Assembly (NCBI GenBank): GCA_036874045.1
Contig: JAZBRI010000003.1
Span: forward strand, 756,501 to 820,500
Reading direction: 5' to 3'
Origin: Cymodocea nodosa
Taxonomy: Eukaryota > Streptophyta > Magnoliopsida > Alismatales > Cymodoceaceae
DNA length: 64,000 nucleotides
Below the pieces are notes generated by a model that had not been told where the DNA came from, searched no databases, and worked only from the letters and a program-made list of their open reading frames with translations. Position 1 is the first letter of the stretch. Each line of letters starts with the position of its first letter. Position numbers and translations under genes: made by a program. Of this stretch, positions 1 to 11,164 are shown in pieces.

Positions 1-119
1 AACTGGTAAAAAAAAACAAACATTTATAAGCTTTTTTTAAAAATCTTTTTATAAAAAATAAGTATATTATTAATATTATACTATACCCATTAATGATCAT
101 GTGTAACAATTATATTTTA

Positions 120-440
120 TTTTTTGAAAATAAAATATTTTAGATATGGGATATAAATGTCTAAAGTATGGAATTTAAAATATGTGATGTAAAAGAAATT
201 AAAATGTGACATCTAACATTGAAGTGGAAGTAAAATACCTTGGAAATGAGACACAAATGTCTAGAGTAAAGTAAGTAAAAAATCGAAATATAACGGGAAG
301 TTAAACGCTTTAGATATCCAAAGCTAAAAAATAAAATACTTTAGATAGAGAATATAAATGTCTAAAGTAAATGAAATTCAAAATATAAACATGCAAAAGG
401 AAATGAAATATTTAAAGCAAAAGTATAAATATCTAAGATG
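120..440. repeat. Diverged tandem repeat, ~100-bp period
   Basis: Three units begin near 132, 232 and 332. Each starts with a version of aaaatactttagatat and continues to a shared aaatgtctaaagta motif about 25 bases later. Partial units lie near 303 and 401. The spacing is very regular (about 100 bases) although the copies differ by many substitutions. It may be a small satellite or the internal array of an old element. Confidence 0.6.
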
Positions 441-1183
441 AAATCACAAACACAAGAGAAGATCAATTTTAATTCAAAATTCAAATTCAATTAACGAAGA
501 AGTGGAGACAGATATCGTGGAGAAAGTTATAATATTATATATATATATGTATATGAGATGACGATTAAAAAGAAATAAAACACTAGAAATCATCAAAAAG
601 AAAAGGAAAAAATCATCGCGACTTCACGGACGCCTGCAAAGAGTCGACTATGAGTATTGATCATCAACAATCAATAAGCCTTGACTTGTTAGTTGCACTT
701 CAATTAGACGACGATCTGACTTGCATTTGTCACACTCACCGGTCAATTAAATCAACGTCCATTCTGGTCCATTAAATCAACGTCCATTCTTTGACAAAAT
801 TAAACATGCTTGACTTTTGATAAAAGATACGAAACCATGCACGCTGTAAAGCTCAACTACTTAGAATTGACGGGAAAAAATTGATTTGAAGTTGTTTTAC
901 AGGATTTTCTCGGTCTCTTGACGCAAAACCTGCGTTCAAATTCGGGAATGGAAACGAGAAAATTTCAAACGAATTTTATAATACCGACGTAGAAATCATC
1001 GTTTAGCAAAAATTTGAATCCACGCGTTCGTATTTTCACAGGTAAAAATCGAATGTTCGTTAAAAGAGGCAGGTCTCTCGATTCGGACCAAGTTCTGACA
1101 AATGTAATCGGTCCTCGGCCTAATTCAATCCCAGGTCAACCGGTCCCTTCGCATTTATGGATGGCGGACGGTGGCATGGTGAT

Positions 1184-1212
1184 TGGCGTGGCGTGGCGTG
1201 GCGTGGCGTGGC
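1184..1212. repeat. (TGGCG)n microsatellite
   Basis: More than five perfect copies of the five-base unit TGGCG stand in a locally GC-rich block. Confidence 0.9.
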
Positions 1213-1397
1213 TATCCCATGGAGGGCGTTGTCGTAATTATAGTACAAGTCCAGGGGCCGATACTCATGCGTCCCCTAATCGGTTTCGGATCCGTCACCT
1301 TGGTAACGGCTCCCGAAAGCTCCGCTCTCAATATTTACGGTCGAACCATTCAACTGCAATAAAAACCACATTCTCCTTCGTCCATCCAATACACAAA

Positions 1398-1418
1398 GAT
1401 GATGATGATGATGATGAT
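1398..1418. repeat. (GAT)7 microsatellite
   Basis: Seven perfect GAT triplets. The apparent Asp run on + and His run on - in short open frames here are produced by this repeat and do not indicate a protein. Confidence 0.9.
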
Positions 1419-2474
1419 TCCAATATCTTGTCACGTATATAATTACTTGTAAAAAATTATACCATGAAAAAAGTGATCCAAAATGCTGGCCGTTTGTTTT
1501 GTTTTGTTTTGTTTCCGGCACTAACGAAACCCACCAAAAAGAAAATTCCCCTCACATTCGTTTCCGTGACATTACATTTTCCATTAAATAACTATTTTTA
1601 TTTGACCACTCAATATTTGCAGACAAAAAAACCACTCCGATGAAACTACGACCAATTAATTATACGTCCAAACATAACGAAAAAAATGTAGGGATGACGT
1701 TATGGGAGATTAGCAAAACAATTTAGTGATAGGTTGAAAGGTTCCAAATCGGACCACAAGGAAATTTTAGTTTCCTATGGTGCCCCATCTTTATTAATGT
1801 TTCATTTTAAAAATAAATATATTTATATAATTAATTACTCTAAATTATAATCCGTTACGTATTAAATTTCGTACAAATCTAAATCAAATAATATTTATTA
1901 TTATATTTATACTTAAAAATCAGTGGTTAAAATTTAACAAAAAAAATATTAAATTTTAAGACGTTCAGTCGAAAGATCAATACTTATTTATTTTGAGTGA
2001 GATTTTTTCATATATTTATAGTCATCCAATAATAATATCTATATAATTATTTTCACTATTTTATATATTTACAGGAAAAATTTGAAAAGCAGGGGCATAA
2101 ACGTCAGTGCAATCATCGATTCAAAAATTCAGACGTACATTTTTCTCATTCTTTATTTTCCTCCTTTTTGCTATTAATTTCTCTCCCTGCGGCTTCATTT
2201 GCATTCCTTCTCCTCCGACGATTCCGACGCATCTACCACACCAGAGAGAGGAAGCCAACGACGTGGTCGCCGTTCTGTCATCGTTGTTGCGGTGCGCTCG
2301 ATCCTCGGTCGGCGTCCAGAGGTTTGTTGGTTTCCCGGACGTCTGCCGCAATCACTGGCGTTGTGGAGGGGAGGAGACGAGAAAGGGAGAGATGTTTAGT
2401 ATAATGTTGCTGGTGGAAACGGGATTTGGGCTGTGATATGCGATTGGACTGCGCCGATTGTCTTCGTTGCGGAG

Positions 2475-5400
2475 ATGACGAGGGAGTCTGACATGGTTCG
2501 TTGTGTGTGTGTGGCAACGGTGAGAATTTTCTGTAATGATTGTTATTTTCGCGGTTTCTGATCTTTTTTGTGTTTTTTGACTTCGATTTGGATAGTTATG
2601 GAGGAGGATTTCGGCGGAGCTTTCTGTGGAAGTGAAGCTTTTGATGGAAAAGTGGGAGTCTCTGTTAGCTGGATTGGTTTTCCAGGTAATCTCTTATCGG
2701 TGAAAGTTGGAATCTGTTTGTATTTTTCTTTTTTTATTCATTACTTTTGGATGCGATTGCAGTAAAACAGTAGGGCCAATTAGTACTATGAGGTTCCAGC
2801 TTTGCAACTTTTAAACTGCTTAACCCTTTACCGTATGACACATTTTGTTCTTGAAGTTTCTTCCGCTAATTTCTACTCCTATAACGAATGGTCAGGAACT
2901 GTTTTTTTGTGAAGATCTTATATGCAGTGTTCAAATGTTTTTGCTCCCCATGAACCTATCGTTCCTAAGATCAAGCATCTTTGTGTAAATCTGCAAAGAA
3001 TTGTGATTATGGTGTTTTGTTTTTAGGAATTCAATGCATTACCTTGTATCAGAATTGCATTCTCTTTTATTACAGTAGTCTGAATTTTAGGGGTGTACAT
3101 GGGTCTTTGTTAATCTGAAATCTTAATCAATCCAAACCACATAGGTTGGGTTATTTATTATGATGGGTTGGGTATGGATTTAAAAATCCTAAACCCAAAT
3201 ATTATGGGTTGGATATGGATTTCAATAAAAAGTTACTCAACCTAACCTAACTCAAAGATACAAAATATTCACGAGGATCATGGGTGAAATGTTGTTAGTT
3301 TTCATTGTTCCACCATCTCCTTCCATTCTAGCTTTCTACAAAGTCAATGTAAAATGCACCATCATCGTCCCTCTCTATTTGTTTTTATATTCAAATTTTG
3401 TAGTTTTACTTTAAATGATGACATTATTGTCTTAAATTAGAACTTTCATATATTTTATTCTAATGTGAATGTAATTTATTTTCTTCATAAGTGTTAAGAA
3501 AGGAAATAATCATCCAAGTGAGTACCCAAGATTGATGAGATTTTACTTCAATATTAATGAATGATGGGGTTTTTTCCATGTAAAATTTAATAGTTATTTG
3601 CTTTGATACTCTCATTAATTTTACTTTTTTCCTTGTATACTCTCTTCATGAGAAAATTAATTAGATACTAGATACGCTTTATTACGCATCCATGTTGGAA
3701 CTTAGGAGTCAAGAATAAATGAAATATCATTTTCTTTTGACTTTAACGTAATTCTATAATAAATAATAACATTAGTATCATTTCTATCAAGTACGTATTA
3801 AAAACCAAGAACTGACTTAATCCAATCAAGTTTATTGGTTAGGTTGGTTTGGGTCTAAAGTGAAGTTGTCTTGTTATAGTTTTCATATTATCTAACCTGA
3901 ATAATTTATGTTGGGTCATGGATTCATCCGTAATCCAAACCAACCTAGTCCATGCACGGTCCTATTGAATTTGTTTCCTTGGCTAGTGTTGAACACCATT
4001 ATTTTCAAACATGCACAGTACCTTCATGGACTAGCTGCTCGGGGAGTTCACTACCTTCACAAGCCTGGTCCCGTACTTCAAGATGCTGGATTTACCCTCA
4101 TTCCGGTGTGTCTGTTGTGTTCTAACCTGATATATCATCAGTGTCTTAAATTTACTGTTTGCACTAAAAGAATGTGCTGCCTATCTATATATTGTTTTGT
4201 AAGATTTCTTTTCCGTTTTGTTTTGCAGGAGCTTGGGATAGAGAAATCTTACTTCAGTGAAAGCATCTTCACATTTATCTTTGTCTCCTTCGTATTGGTA
4301 ATTATTTTTGTATTTCATGAGAATTTTTGGGATATCATCTTTTCAAGGCTATTTATTTTTTCATCACTGTATTCTATACATAAAGGACAGTTATATGTAC
4401 AAGAATGGTATTACACACTAATTATTACGTTTCTCTCTTTTGCTATTGATCCCACATGGCCATATTGGAACAACATCTGAACATTTATATATTTCGTGGT
4501 TTCCCCTTGTAGTGGACTTTTCATCCTTTTGTATTCCACAACAAGCAATTTTACACAGTTCTTCTCTGGCGCAGGGTGTTGGCATTTTTAGTTGTGAGTT
4601 TGGATTTATCTTGATTTTTATTTGTATATCTGTATTTTTTTTGGTATTTATTGGCATTTTTATTGCATTGCAGGCATCTCAAACACTTCGGATCATTACA
4701 TTCTATTCTACTCAGCTTCCAGGTCCAAATTATCACTGTCGAGAGGTAGCAGTCCATCTTTTGATAAGTTGAAGTACTTTGCGTGATAGAAACAAATATT
4801 ATTAACTAACCACAATATTCCAAAAATACGTTATGACTACATTTCTTTTACAATTGAAAGACATTTATTTGATTTCAAGAAAAATGCTACTAGTGTTAAC
4901 CTTCAATATACTGAAATCGGTTTCACTGCCAGGGTTCTGAACTTGCTATGCTACCTCCTCCAAAACATACATATGAAGTGCTTCTTCTCAATTGTGAGTA
5001 TTTCTTACTGTCATGTTTTTTTAACAGCCATAAAACGTGATGGTTTACATGCCATTATTGTTACTGAAATTGCAGTTCCACGGGGGCTTCTTTTTGGTTG
5101 TGGTGATTTAATTTTTTCATCACATATGATATTTACGTTGGTCTTTGTGCACACCTACCAGAAGTATGGATCAAAAAGGTATGAATGTAAACCAATCATG
5201 ACATATATATTTATGTGATGTCCAACATTCAGAAATTTACCTTTCGAAGGTGCAATAAATACTTTTTGCAACTATTTGGTGACTTAATTTCCCTTTCAAA
5301 CTTAACTCATTTACTTAGAAACTTATTGCAGACATGTCAAACAGATTGCATGGTTGATAGCTGTTATCCAAAGTGTCCTCATTGTTGCTTCTCGCAAGCA

Positions 5401-5737
5401 CTACACTGTGGATATTGTCGTTGCCTGGTAAAAAGAGTTGTTATGTTACTTTCATCTTCTTAAAGAGGTCTTCTACATTCCTGTCAGTTTGTCACTCTTT
5501 TTCAGGTACACTGTAAGTCTAGTGGTATTTTTTGTGGATAGGAAACTTCCAGGTGTGTTTTCTTGTATTCTTATTTCATTTGTCAGCTTGTTGGTTAATA
5601 TACAAATTTTGTTGCGTGTTCCGTCTATGCTTGCAGGTATGCTGGATCGTAGCATACTATCATCATTGCTGCCCTTGACTGTCAAACAGAAAAGTGACAA
5701 ATGGAAGGATGGATACGAGAAGCTGTTGATGTTATAG
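2475..5737 (+). CDS. IPCS: Inositol phosphorylceramide synthase (ERH1-type), tail truncated
   Basis: Transfers phosphoinositol from phosphatidylinositol to ceramide in Golgi-type membranes, the key step of plant inositol-sphingolipid synthesis. Exons: 2475-2519 (uncertain), 2596-2685, 4019-4105, 4229-4297, 4513-4593, 4674-4745, 4933-4993, 5076-5178, 5332-5427, 5506-5552, 5637-5737. The joined frame is 284 codons. Family landmarks are clear: LWRR near the N-terminus, [49 protein letters not shown] and [15 protein letters not shown]. The PAP2-type catalytic triad is predicted as His185, His226 and Asp230. Several hydrophobic segments fit the six-span topology. Exon 1 (ATG at 2475, donor 2520) is phase-compatible but encodes a leader unlike the usual one, so the start is doubtful. 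The last exon stops early compared with relatives (see 6918-7000). The catalytic core looks complete and functional. Confidence 0.88.
2686..4018 (+). other. Large intron of the IPC synthase gene
   Basis: Starts gtaatctc after a CAG-ending exon and ends acatgcacag before the exon encoding YLHGLAARG, phase 0. About two thirds of it is the hAT-like element at 3089-3965. The last ~50 bases before the acceptor were therefore the original 3' end of the intron. Confidence 0.8.
3089..3965. mobile_element. Non-autonomous hAT-like element in IPCS intron
   Basis: The left end reads aggggtgtacatgggt. The reverse complement of the right end reads aggaccgtgcatggac. They agree at about 10 of the first 14 bases and carry TTGGGTT/AACCCAA-type subterminal motifs. 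The flanks are TGAATTTT (3081-3088) and TGAATTTG (3966-3973), an 8-bp target duplication with one mismatch, the size expected of hAT transposons. No transposase is encoded in the ~877 bp. Confidence 0.55.
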
Positions 5738-6917
5738 ACCGGGTATGGCTCATCAGTTTCTTTATTATTTCCGAATATTCATCTTAACCATGTTCAATTT
5801 GGAATGTAATATATCTGCAATTGTTTTAATCGTCACTTATTCATAAAAACTGGGTCACTTTTTTTTTGCTTATCTTCAAAGAAGACTTGCGCAAGCATGG
5901 AAAAAAGTTGTGTTATGCAAGTCAATTGCTTTTGTAAATCAGCTCGAGTTTCCCTTGATGCTAACAAGGCTGGAAATTAATCATATTTTTGTTTTGGGAA
6001 AACGAGGACACTATTTGACGAACAAGTTTTTAGCGGGTAGGGTTTTGATGAAGCAAATAGCACCTATGAGGAAAGAAAACTCTTGGACCTGCGAGATATC
6101 CCTTCTATTAGTAATTAAGTTAATAAAAAGCCTTGCAGAGTTTACGATGTGAAGAGAACGAAAGAGCTTTGATGCAACTCGTGCAAATCTATTACTAAGA
6201 TAATGGTAATGCTTTTAGATTGATGTTGGTCACTGGGTGAATCAGTTCACTTATTGCAATCAAATTAAGGACATGTGTTAATTAGGAGGATCTTGTCTGT
6301 CTTCATTTCTCAAAGTTATTGTTCATGTATATTGCATATGAACCTACGAGCCATGGTTAGGGTACGGTATGAGTATCAACATGAGTAGCAATAAGGATAC
6401 CTAAGATTATCGAATTAATTGACATAGATACAGATAGAGTATTACTTCTAATAATACAAATATATGACATGAATTCAAATGGAACTCATTTTTTAATGTG
6501 TGCGTTCATATATATTAGTTATGAGATTTTTTATAACATGATTAATAAGCTAACACAAGCAAAAATATACATAAAACACTAACTATGGTATATTGATGAA
6601 TAATTTTTTGCAATGTACATACATTAATTGTTAATAGCGAAACACTGTAATGTTCATCACAAAATAATAGTTGGATATTTAATTTTAAATCATAACTAAC
6701 AGAATATCATGTAAAGGTGCCATATACATACGGTATCAATATGATACCAGTTCCATCGGCAATATCTAGTATTGAGTTATCGTATATACAGCACCTGCTT
6801 TGTCTATTGTTTTTATTCTCTCGTTCTTTACGTACCATCTGCCTGTCTTGGTACCTTAGCATGCTTATACGTTGCCGTATTTATATTTTTATCACATGGA
6901 TGAATTTTTCTTTTTAG

Positions 6918-7000
6918 AGGCCGAGAACTCAACCAACGGGAAGATCACGGAAGATGTTAACAATCATGTCCGTTCAGAGTCACATGACAATGATGCTTGA
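6918..7000 (+). pseudogene. Decayed former last exon of IPC synthase
   Basis: Follows a good acceptor (tttctttttag at 6907-6917). If the donor at 5743 is used, reading from 5742 into 6918 gives R-P-R-T-Q, the expected family tail. One base shift later the frame gives N-G-K-I-T-E-D-V-N-N-H-V and ends at TGA 6998-7000, like the acidic/polar end of plant IPC synthases. The active frame has already stopped at 5735-5737, so this would now be 3' untranslated. At least two frame disruptions separate it from an intact tail. Confidence 0.6.
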
Positions 7001-8191
7001 ACATAAGATTCTTAGTTGGGGTACCTGGCAGGCTGATTCCTATGGTAATTGTGGTGCCTACAGTGCTTGCTCGTTCCCGTGCTCCATTGTTCTCCACGGA
7101 CGTGACCTCCAATGGAAGTCCCCAGGCCGAAGTCCTTTAGAGCGGTGGAAATCCTCCTCAATCCGCTACAGTTTTTCTTTATTTTTGCAGGAAATCTGAT
7201 GTGTTCCTCCCATGCAATCCATTTGAATAGATTCTTTGATCTTTTACCCATTTAATTATCTCTTGTTATTAAAGTGAAACTCTCCCCACTCTCTTCTGGG
7301 TCTCTCGCAATTCTGCACAAAAAGTTGTGATTCCCAGAAGAAACGTCATGGCTTCGTTCGTTATATATTCAGCCGGTACAGAAAAAAGAAACTGCGTTTT
7401 GCATGTTACTTGTGCGATAATATCAGAACCAGGGTACCGATACTGATCCTAAAATACCTCCGGGCGTAATCCGCTAACACTTCATGAATTTCATTTCATA
7501 TCGTTTTGAACGACCCAACCCTTTTTCTGTTTTTGTTCTTTCTTTCTTATTCGAGTACGCAAAAAATATCATCGTTTTCAACCACAGAAAAGTACTACTT
7601 ATATTGGCAATGGGTAGGACCCTGGAACCTCTGGCCAGCAGCAACCACTCCGGTGTGCGTGTGACGCCAGAGGTAAACAGTGCCTGCTTTCACCGTAGAC
7701 CGCTCGGAACCGAGAGCAACGCGTCGGAGGCAGAGGGTCCGTCCACAGGCATTCATTCTTGGGGCGGGCCGACAAGAGTGTAAAAAAGGACATCTCCATT
7801 TGTCTGTCTCGCCGGACCGGATAGACCTCTGATCTCTCTGCCACTGCCCATGGCAAGGAGGGATCCCCACAAGCTTCACATGCAAGCAAATGGGTTGGTC
7901 TCCCGTGTTCCTTTCAAGGTCCGCAACAGCAGAACCAATGCTTCCAACCGAAGCCAATAATTTGAACTCACAACGCCAGACCGATTCCTCTGAACGTCTG
8001 GTGAATCTTAAATCTTGATAAATGTGAAAAACATCTCAAACAGAAGAAGTTGCTGCAACTCCAGTAGTAGCGCAGTCTGAGATATTGAAGTATAGTAAGC
8101 CATCCATCTCCATGAGAATCATTGGATCAGATGCAGTGGGACAAGTGTGCAACTACTCGTACATGCGAGACGGGGGCACGTAACGTTACAT

Positions 8192-8216
8192 GCTTCTTCT
8201 TCTTCTCCTTCTTCTT

Positions 8217-8249
<33 letters not shown>
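8192..8249. repeat. (CTT)n followed by (GT)14 microsatellite
   Basis: A CTT/CTC-rich run (8192-8220) directly abuts 14 GT dinucleotides (8222-8249). It lies just beyond the stop codon of the RING-CH gene, probably in its 3' untranslated region. Confidence 0.9.
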
Positions 8250-8417
8250 GAAAACAAGATACAACAAGCTTAAGACTGAGGACACCATGTTTTAACTCTA
8301 GGACACCCTTCTCCTGCTGTCTTCTTTCCGCTTCAAGGTTGTCTAATGGTTCTGAAACAGATGGACCGCACCTCCCGCATTAGCATTTGGTGGCTTGCCA
8401 CATTCCGAAATTATAAA

Positions 8418-11164
8418 TTACCCTGGAACGTTGAAGTGGAACAGCCATGAGATGACGAATGCAAAGACCATGCAGGCAAGCAGGAAGTTGAGGAAGCGGT
8501 GGCCATGCCAAAAGCTCCTCGCTTCACTTGGCGATCCTGGCGGAGTGTTTGCACTGCTGCTTTCATTCAGCTGTTCGAATGGCTCCACATCAGTTGCGCA
8601 GACCACGTTCTTCACCGTTGACCCACATATCTCGCATGTCCTGAACAAATAAAGAAAGGTAGATAACTCCGTTGGCATCTGATCTATATGGTGTAAACAA
8701 GAGAAGGGAAGAAAAACAACCGCAAGTGGTACAGGATTTCACATGTCCACCGTTATCATAAGAAAATTTTAAATTCAATAAGACCTAAGGCTCATACCTC
8801 TTGCGATAAGTTACCCATTAATGTTCACATGGGCACATTTTCAGGTGTACAGTGTACATGTGCAACTGTTCTTATTTTAGTCTACAGTGGCAGGTTAAAA
8901 ATAGATATCGAGGCCACTCTGATTGGTGAAAAGAAAGGGCAACATGACTCTTCTTACCAGAAAAAGCCACCATGCTTGGTGAAAGACAGGGCAACATAAG
9001 CCTTCTTATCAAACAAAAAAAAATGCAAATTTTAAGTATTGTAAATTTGTACCGAGGGAAACTAAGAGAATTTTGTTATGATGGCCAATACCAGAACATG
9101 GAGTAACGTTGATATCTAGACCATATAATCTTCACTATCAAGTTGACAACCATGCTTTATTACCACACCGTCAAACAAACCACCACGAACACTGGATAAT
9201 GCAAAGTTCGAAAACTCCGTCAGTAGTAAGGACACATCCAGTATATGAACCTCCCATGCAAGGAGATTTGCTTCCATGTGTGGCAAAATAACCTTTGCGT
9301 TTAGAAGCTATGTTCCTGTTCACTACATAATAATCCATATATAGGGAGAAAATGGGACCTTGAAAACAAATCCAGAAAGAAGAAGTTAACATAATAGATG
9401 CAAGAAGAAGTTACAAGTCTGTGTTTCGTCCCAAGTCCTGGAAACCATACTTACAAGATCATGGAAGCAAAAATAGAGAGGAGGAGGTCCATACGTCTAT
9501 GACCATAATACATCACAAATTCCTGTCACATTTGAGCCTGATAAACAAGTGGCAGTAGCAGCTCACAGGCATTTAACTAAGTCAACTAAGTTAAGTTGGT
9601 AAGAGGATGTTGTTATCAAGATTTGAATTCTAATGAAGAATGTAAAATGACAGAGTCTTAAACCAAGACAACTACTTAAAATTAGTTATGGAAGCAACGA
9701 ATAAATTTCTACATCTATGGTGCCCACCATTCACGATGGATCATTCAATGTGCCATGGATAAATAAATGACGAACAAAAGACAAATATCAGTACTCTTTT
9801 TGCCACTATCTGATTGTCCAAGTACCCATGCTTTACTTAACATCTATAGATAAAAGATGCTGCAACTCCTGCATTCTAGTATATTTTTGTAATTGTCGTT
9901 TTTTCTGGATTTGAAACTAGAATATCTTCTCATGAAATAGAGTGAAGCACCAAACTACACCACTCTGAAGTTGGTGTGCTGCACTTAAGTGTAAAAGAAC
10001 GCAGAACACAACTAGAAAATAAGAGAAAATAAAAATCTAACGTGTGACAAGGAATGACATCCAATTTTTGTAGTTAAGCCCACTGCCAAAAGCATCCTAT
10101 TTCCATTCAATTTTCATGAAGAAATAGGTAGAAGTGGGAAATACCCAATACACTTTCAAAAACAGACAAAAGGTGTTGGCATCACAAAACCAAAGTGGAT
10201 CGACAAACTCACCTTTCACCCTAGCCCTATCAAGTACAAACAAACCACAAGACTTAGGTATAGGGATCCCAAGCCTGAAACAAATGACGCTGTCATTCAC
10301 GTGTCACTTCGATGCCATTTATGTTAGAGTGGTTTTTCGAATCCATTTACCATTTTCTCTGTGATTTACCTTTCTTTATTTCTTTTTTCGGATCACTGGA
10401 TTAGAGAGTATGTTTCTCATATTATATGATTTGATTAAAATCAAATGCTCTTTCTGATAACGGTGGTTTTTACTCACTAGGATTCAAGTTCTAGTAAGAG
10501 CTAACACCAGCAACAAGCTTGAAACCATATGTCATGCTGTCACATTTCAATCACCATTCAAAATTATGCAGTGATCAAAGATCAGTGGAGGGAGGGCACT
10601 GACTTGCACAAAACAAGTTCAGGACCTTGTCATGAAAAGATATGGAAAAACTGAACCTTAAATGAAGGAACCAATATCAAAAGCATCTTGATAGCATGCT
10701 AATTCCACTTACTTGTTTCCTTTTATCTTGAACCAGGTCTCAGCACATTGCTTGTGAGCAGCAGCCAGATCATGCTTGCAAGAGCAACCCAATTCGATGG
10801 GTACACCGGATTCAGGAGTGCCCTCAAGGCTGAGATGGCAAATCCTGCAGTCCTTGTCGGCCTTTCCCAGATCGACGAGGACTTCTGGTACTCCGCTCTC
10901 CAGATCAACCTCGAGCGAGCAATCGGAGACGCACGAGTCCCTGCAGCAATCGTGGACTTCACCCATATCGGAATCAGAGGCGCCGGAGAGGTGGAGCTCG
11001 TCGATGGATGAGCCAGCGCCGTGCGAATTGTAGGGGGAGTGCCACGACCTGTCCTCCGCGTCGGAGAAGCAGAGGCTCTCGTCGCTGTTGTCGTCCGGGA
11101 GTGGGAGGTTCCCCTGTACCCCCTTCTCGAGGTCTCCATGGGACACCTCGCCTCGTCCTGCCAT
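8418..11164 (-). CDS. RING-CH (RINGv) zinc-finger membrane protein, E3-like
   Basis: Two exons: 11164-10713 and 8640-8418, joined AA|G, giving 225 codons. The ATG at 11164 opens MAGRGEVSHGDLEK. The first ~100 residues are acidic, Ser-rich and probably disordered. A C4HC3 RINGv finger follows: Cys106, Cys109, Cys127, Cys129, His137, Cys140, Cys153, Cys156. The intron splits the finger before its last Cys pair. A single hydrophobic helix lies at about 200-218 and the protein ends NVPG. By family knowledge (MARCH-type proteins) this is a membrane-tethered ubiquitin ligase that recruits an E2; its substrate is unknown. One C-terminal span makes it a short member compared with the two-span MARCH proteins. 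Confidence 0.85.
8641..10712 (-). other. Single 2.07-kb intron of the RING-CH gene
   Basis: Donor GTAAGT (complement of 10707-10712) and acceptor TTCAG (complement of 8641-8645). I see no protein remnant, tandem repeat or element ends inside it. Short open frames here are not supported. Confidence 0.75.

Larger units (their letters stand above)
1..2474. other. AT-rich 5' flank, no gene seen
   Basis: No convincing coding exon was found. The stretch holds a diverged ~100-bp-period repeat (about 120-440), a more GC-rich block (about 980-1420) with two simple repeats, and the probable promoter and 5' leader of the IPC synthase gene (about 2050-2474). Short open frames on both strands at 2107-2517 overlap each other and match no family I know. 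They look like leader sequence. Confidence 0.6.
5738..8417. other. IPCS 3' region and convergent spacer
   Basis: Apart from the relic exon at 6918-7000, no gene was recognised. 5743-6917 behaves as an intron or 3' untranslated sequence. 7590-7960 is locally GC-rich and holds a minus-strand open frame of 120 codons (7595-7957) with no recognisable domain. The genes on either side converge here, so both 3' untranslated regions should lie in this interval. Confidence 0.5.

Noticed and set aside
1014..1521. Plus and minus frames with Asp or His runs
   Set aside because: Explained by the (GAT)7 and (TGGCG)n repeats; no homology recognised.
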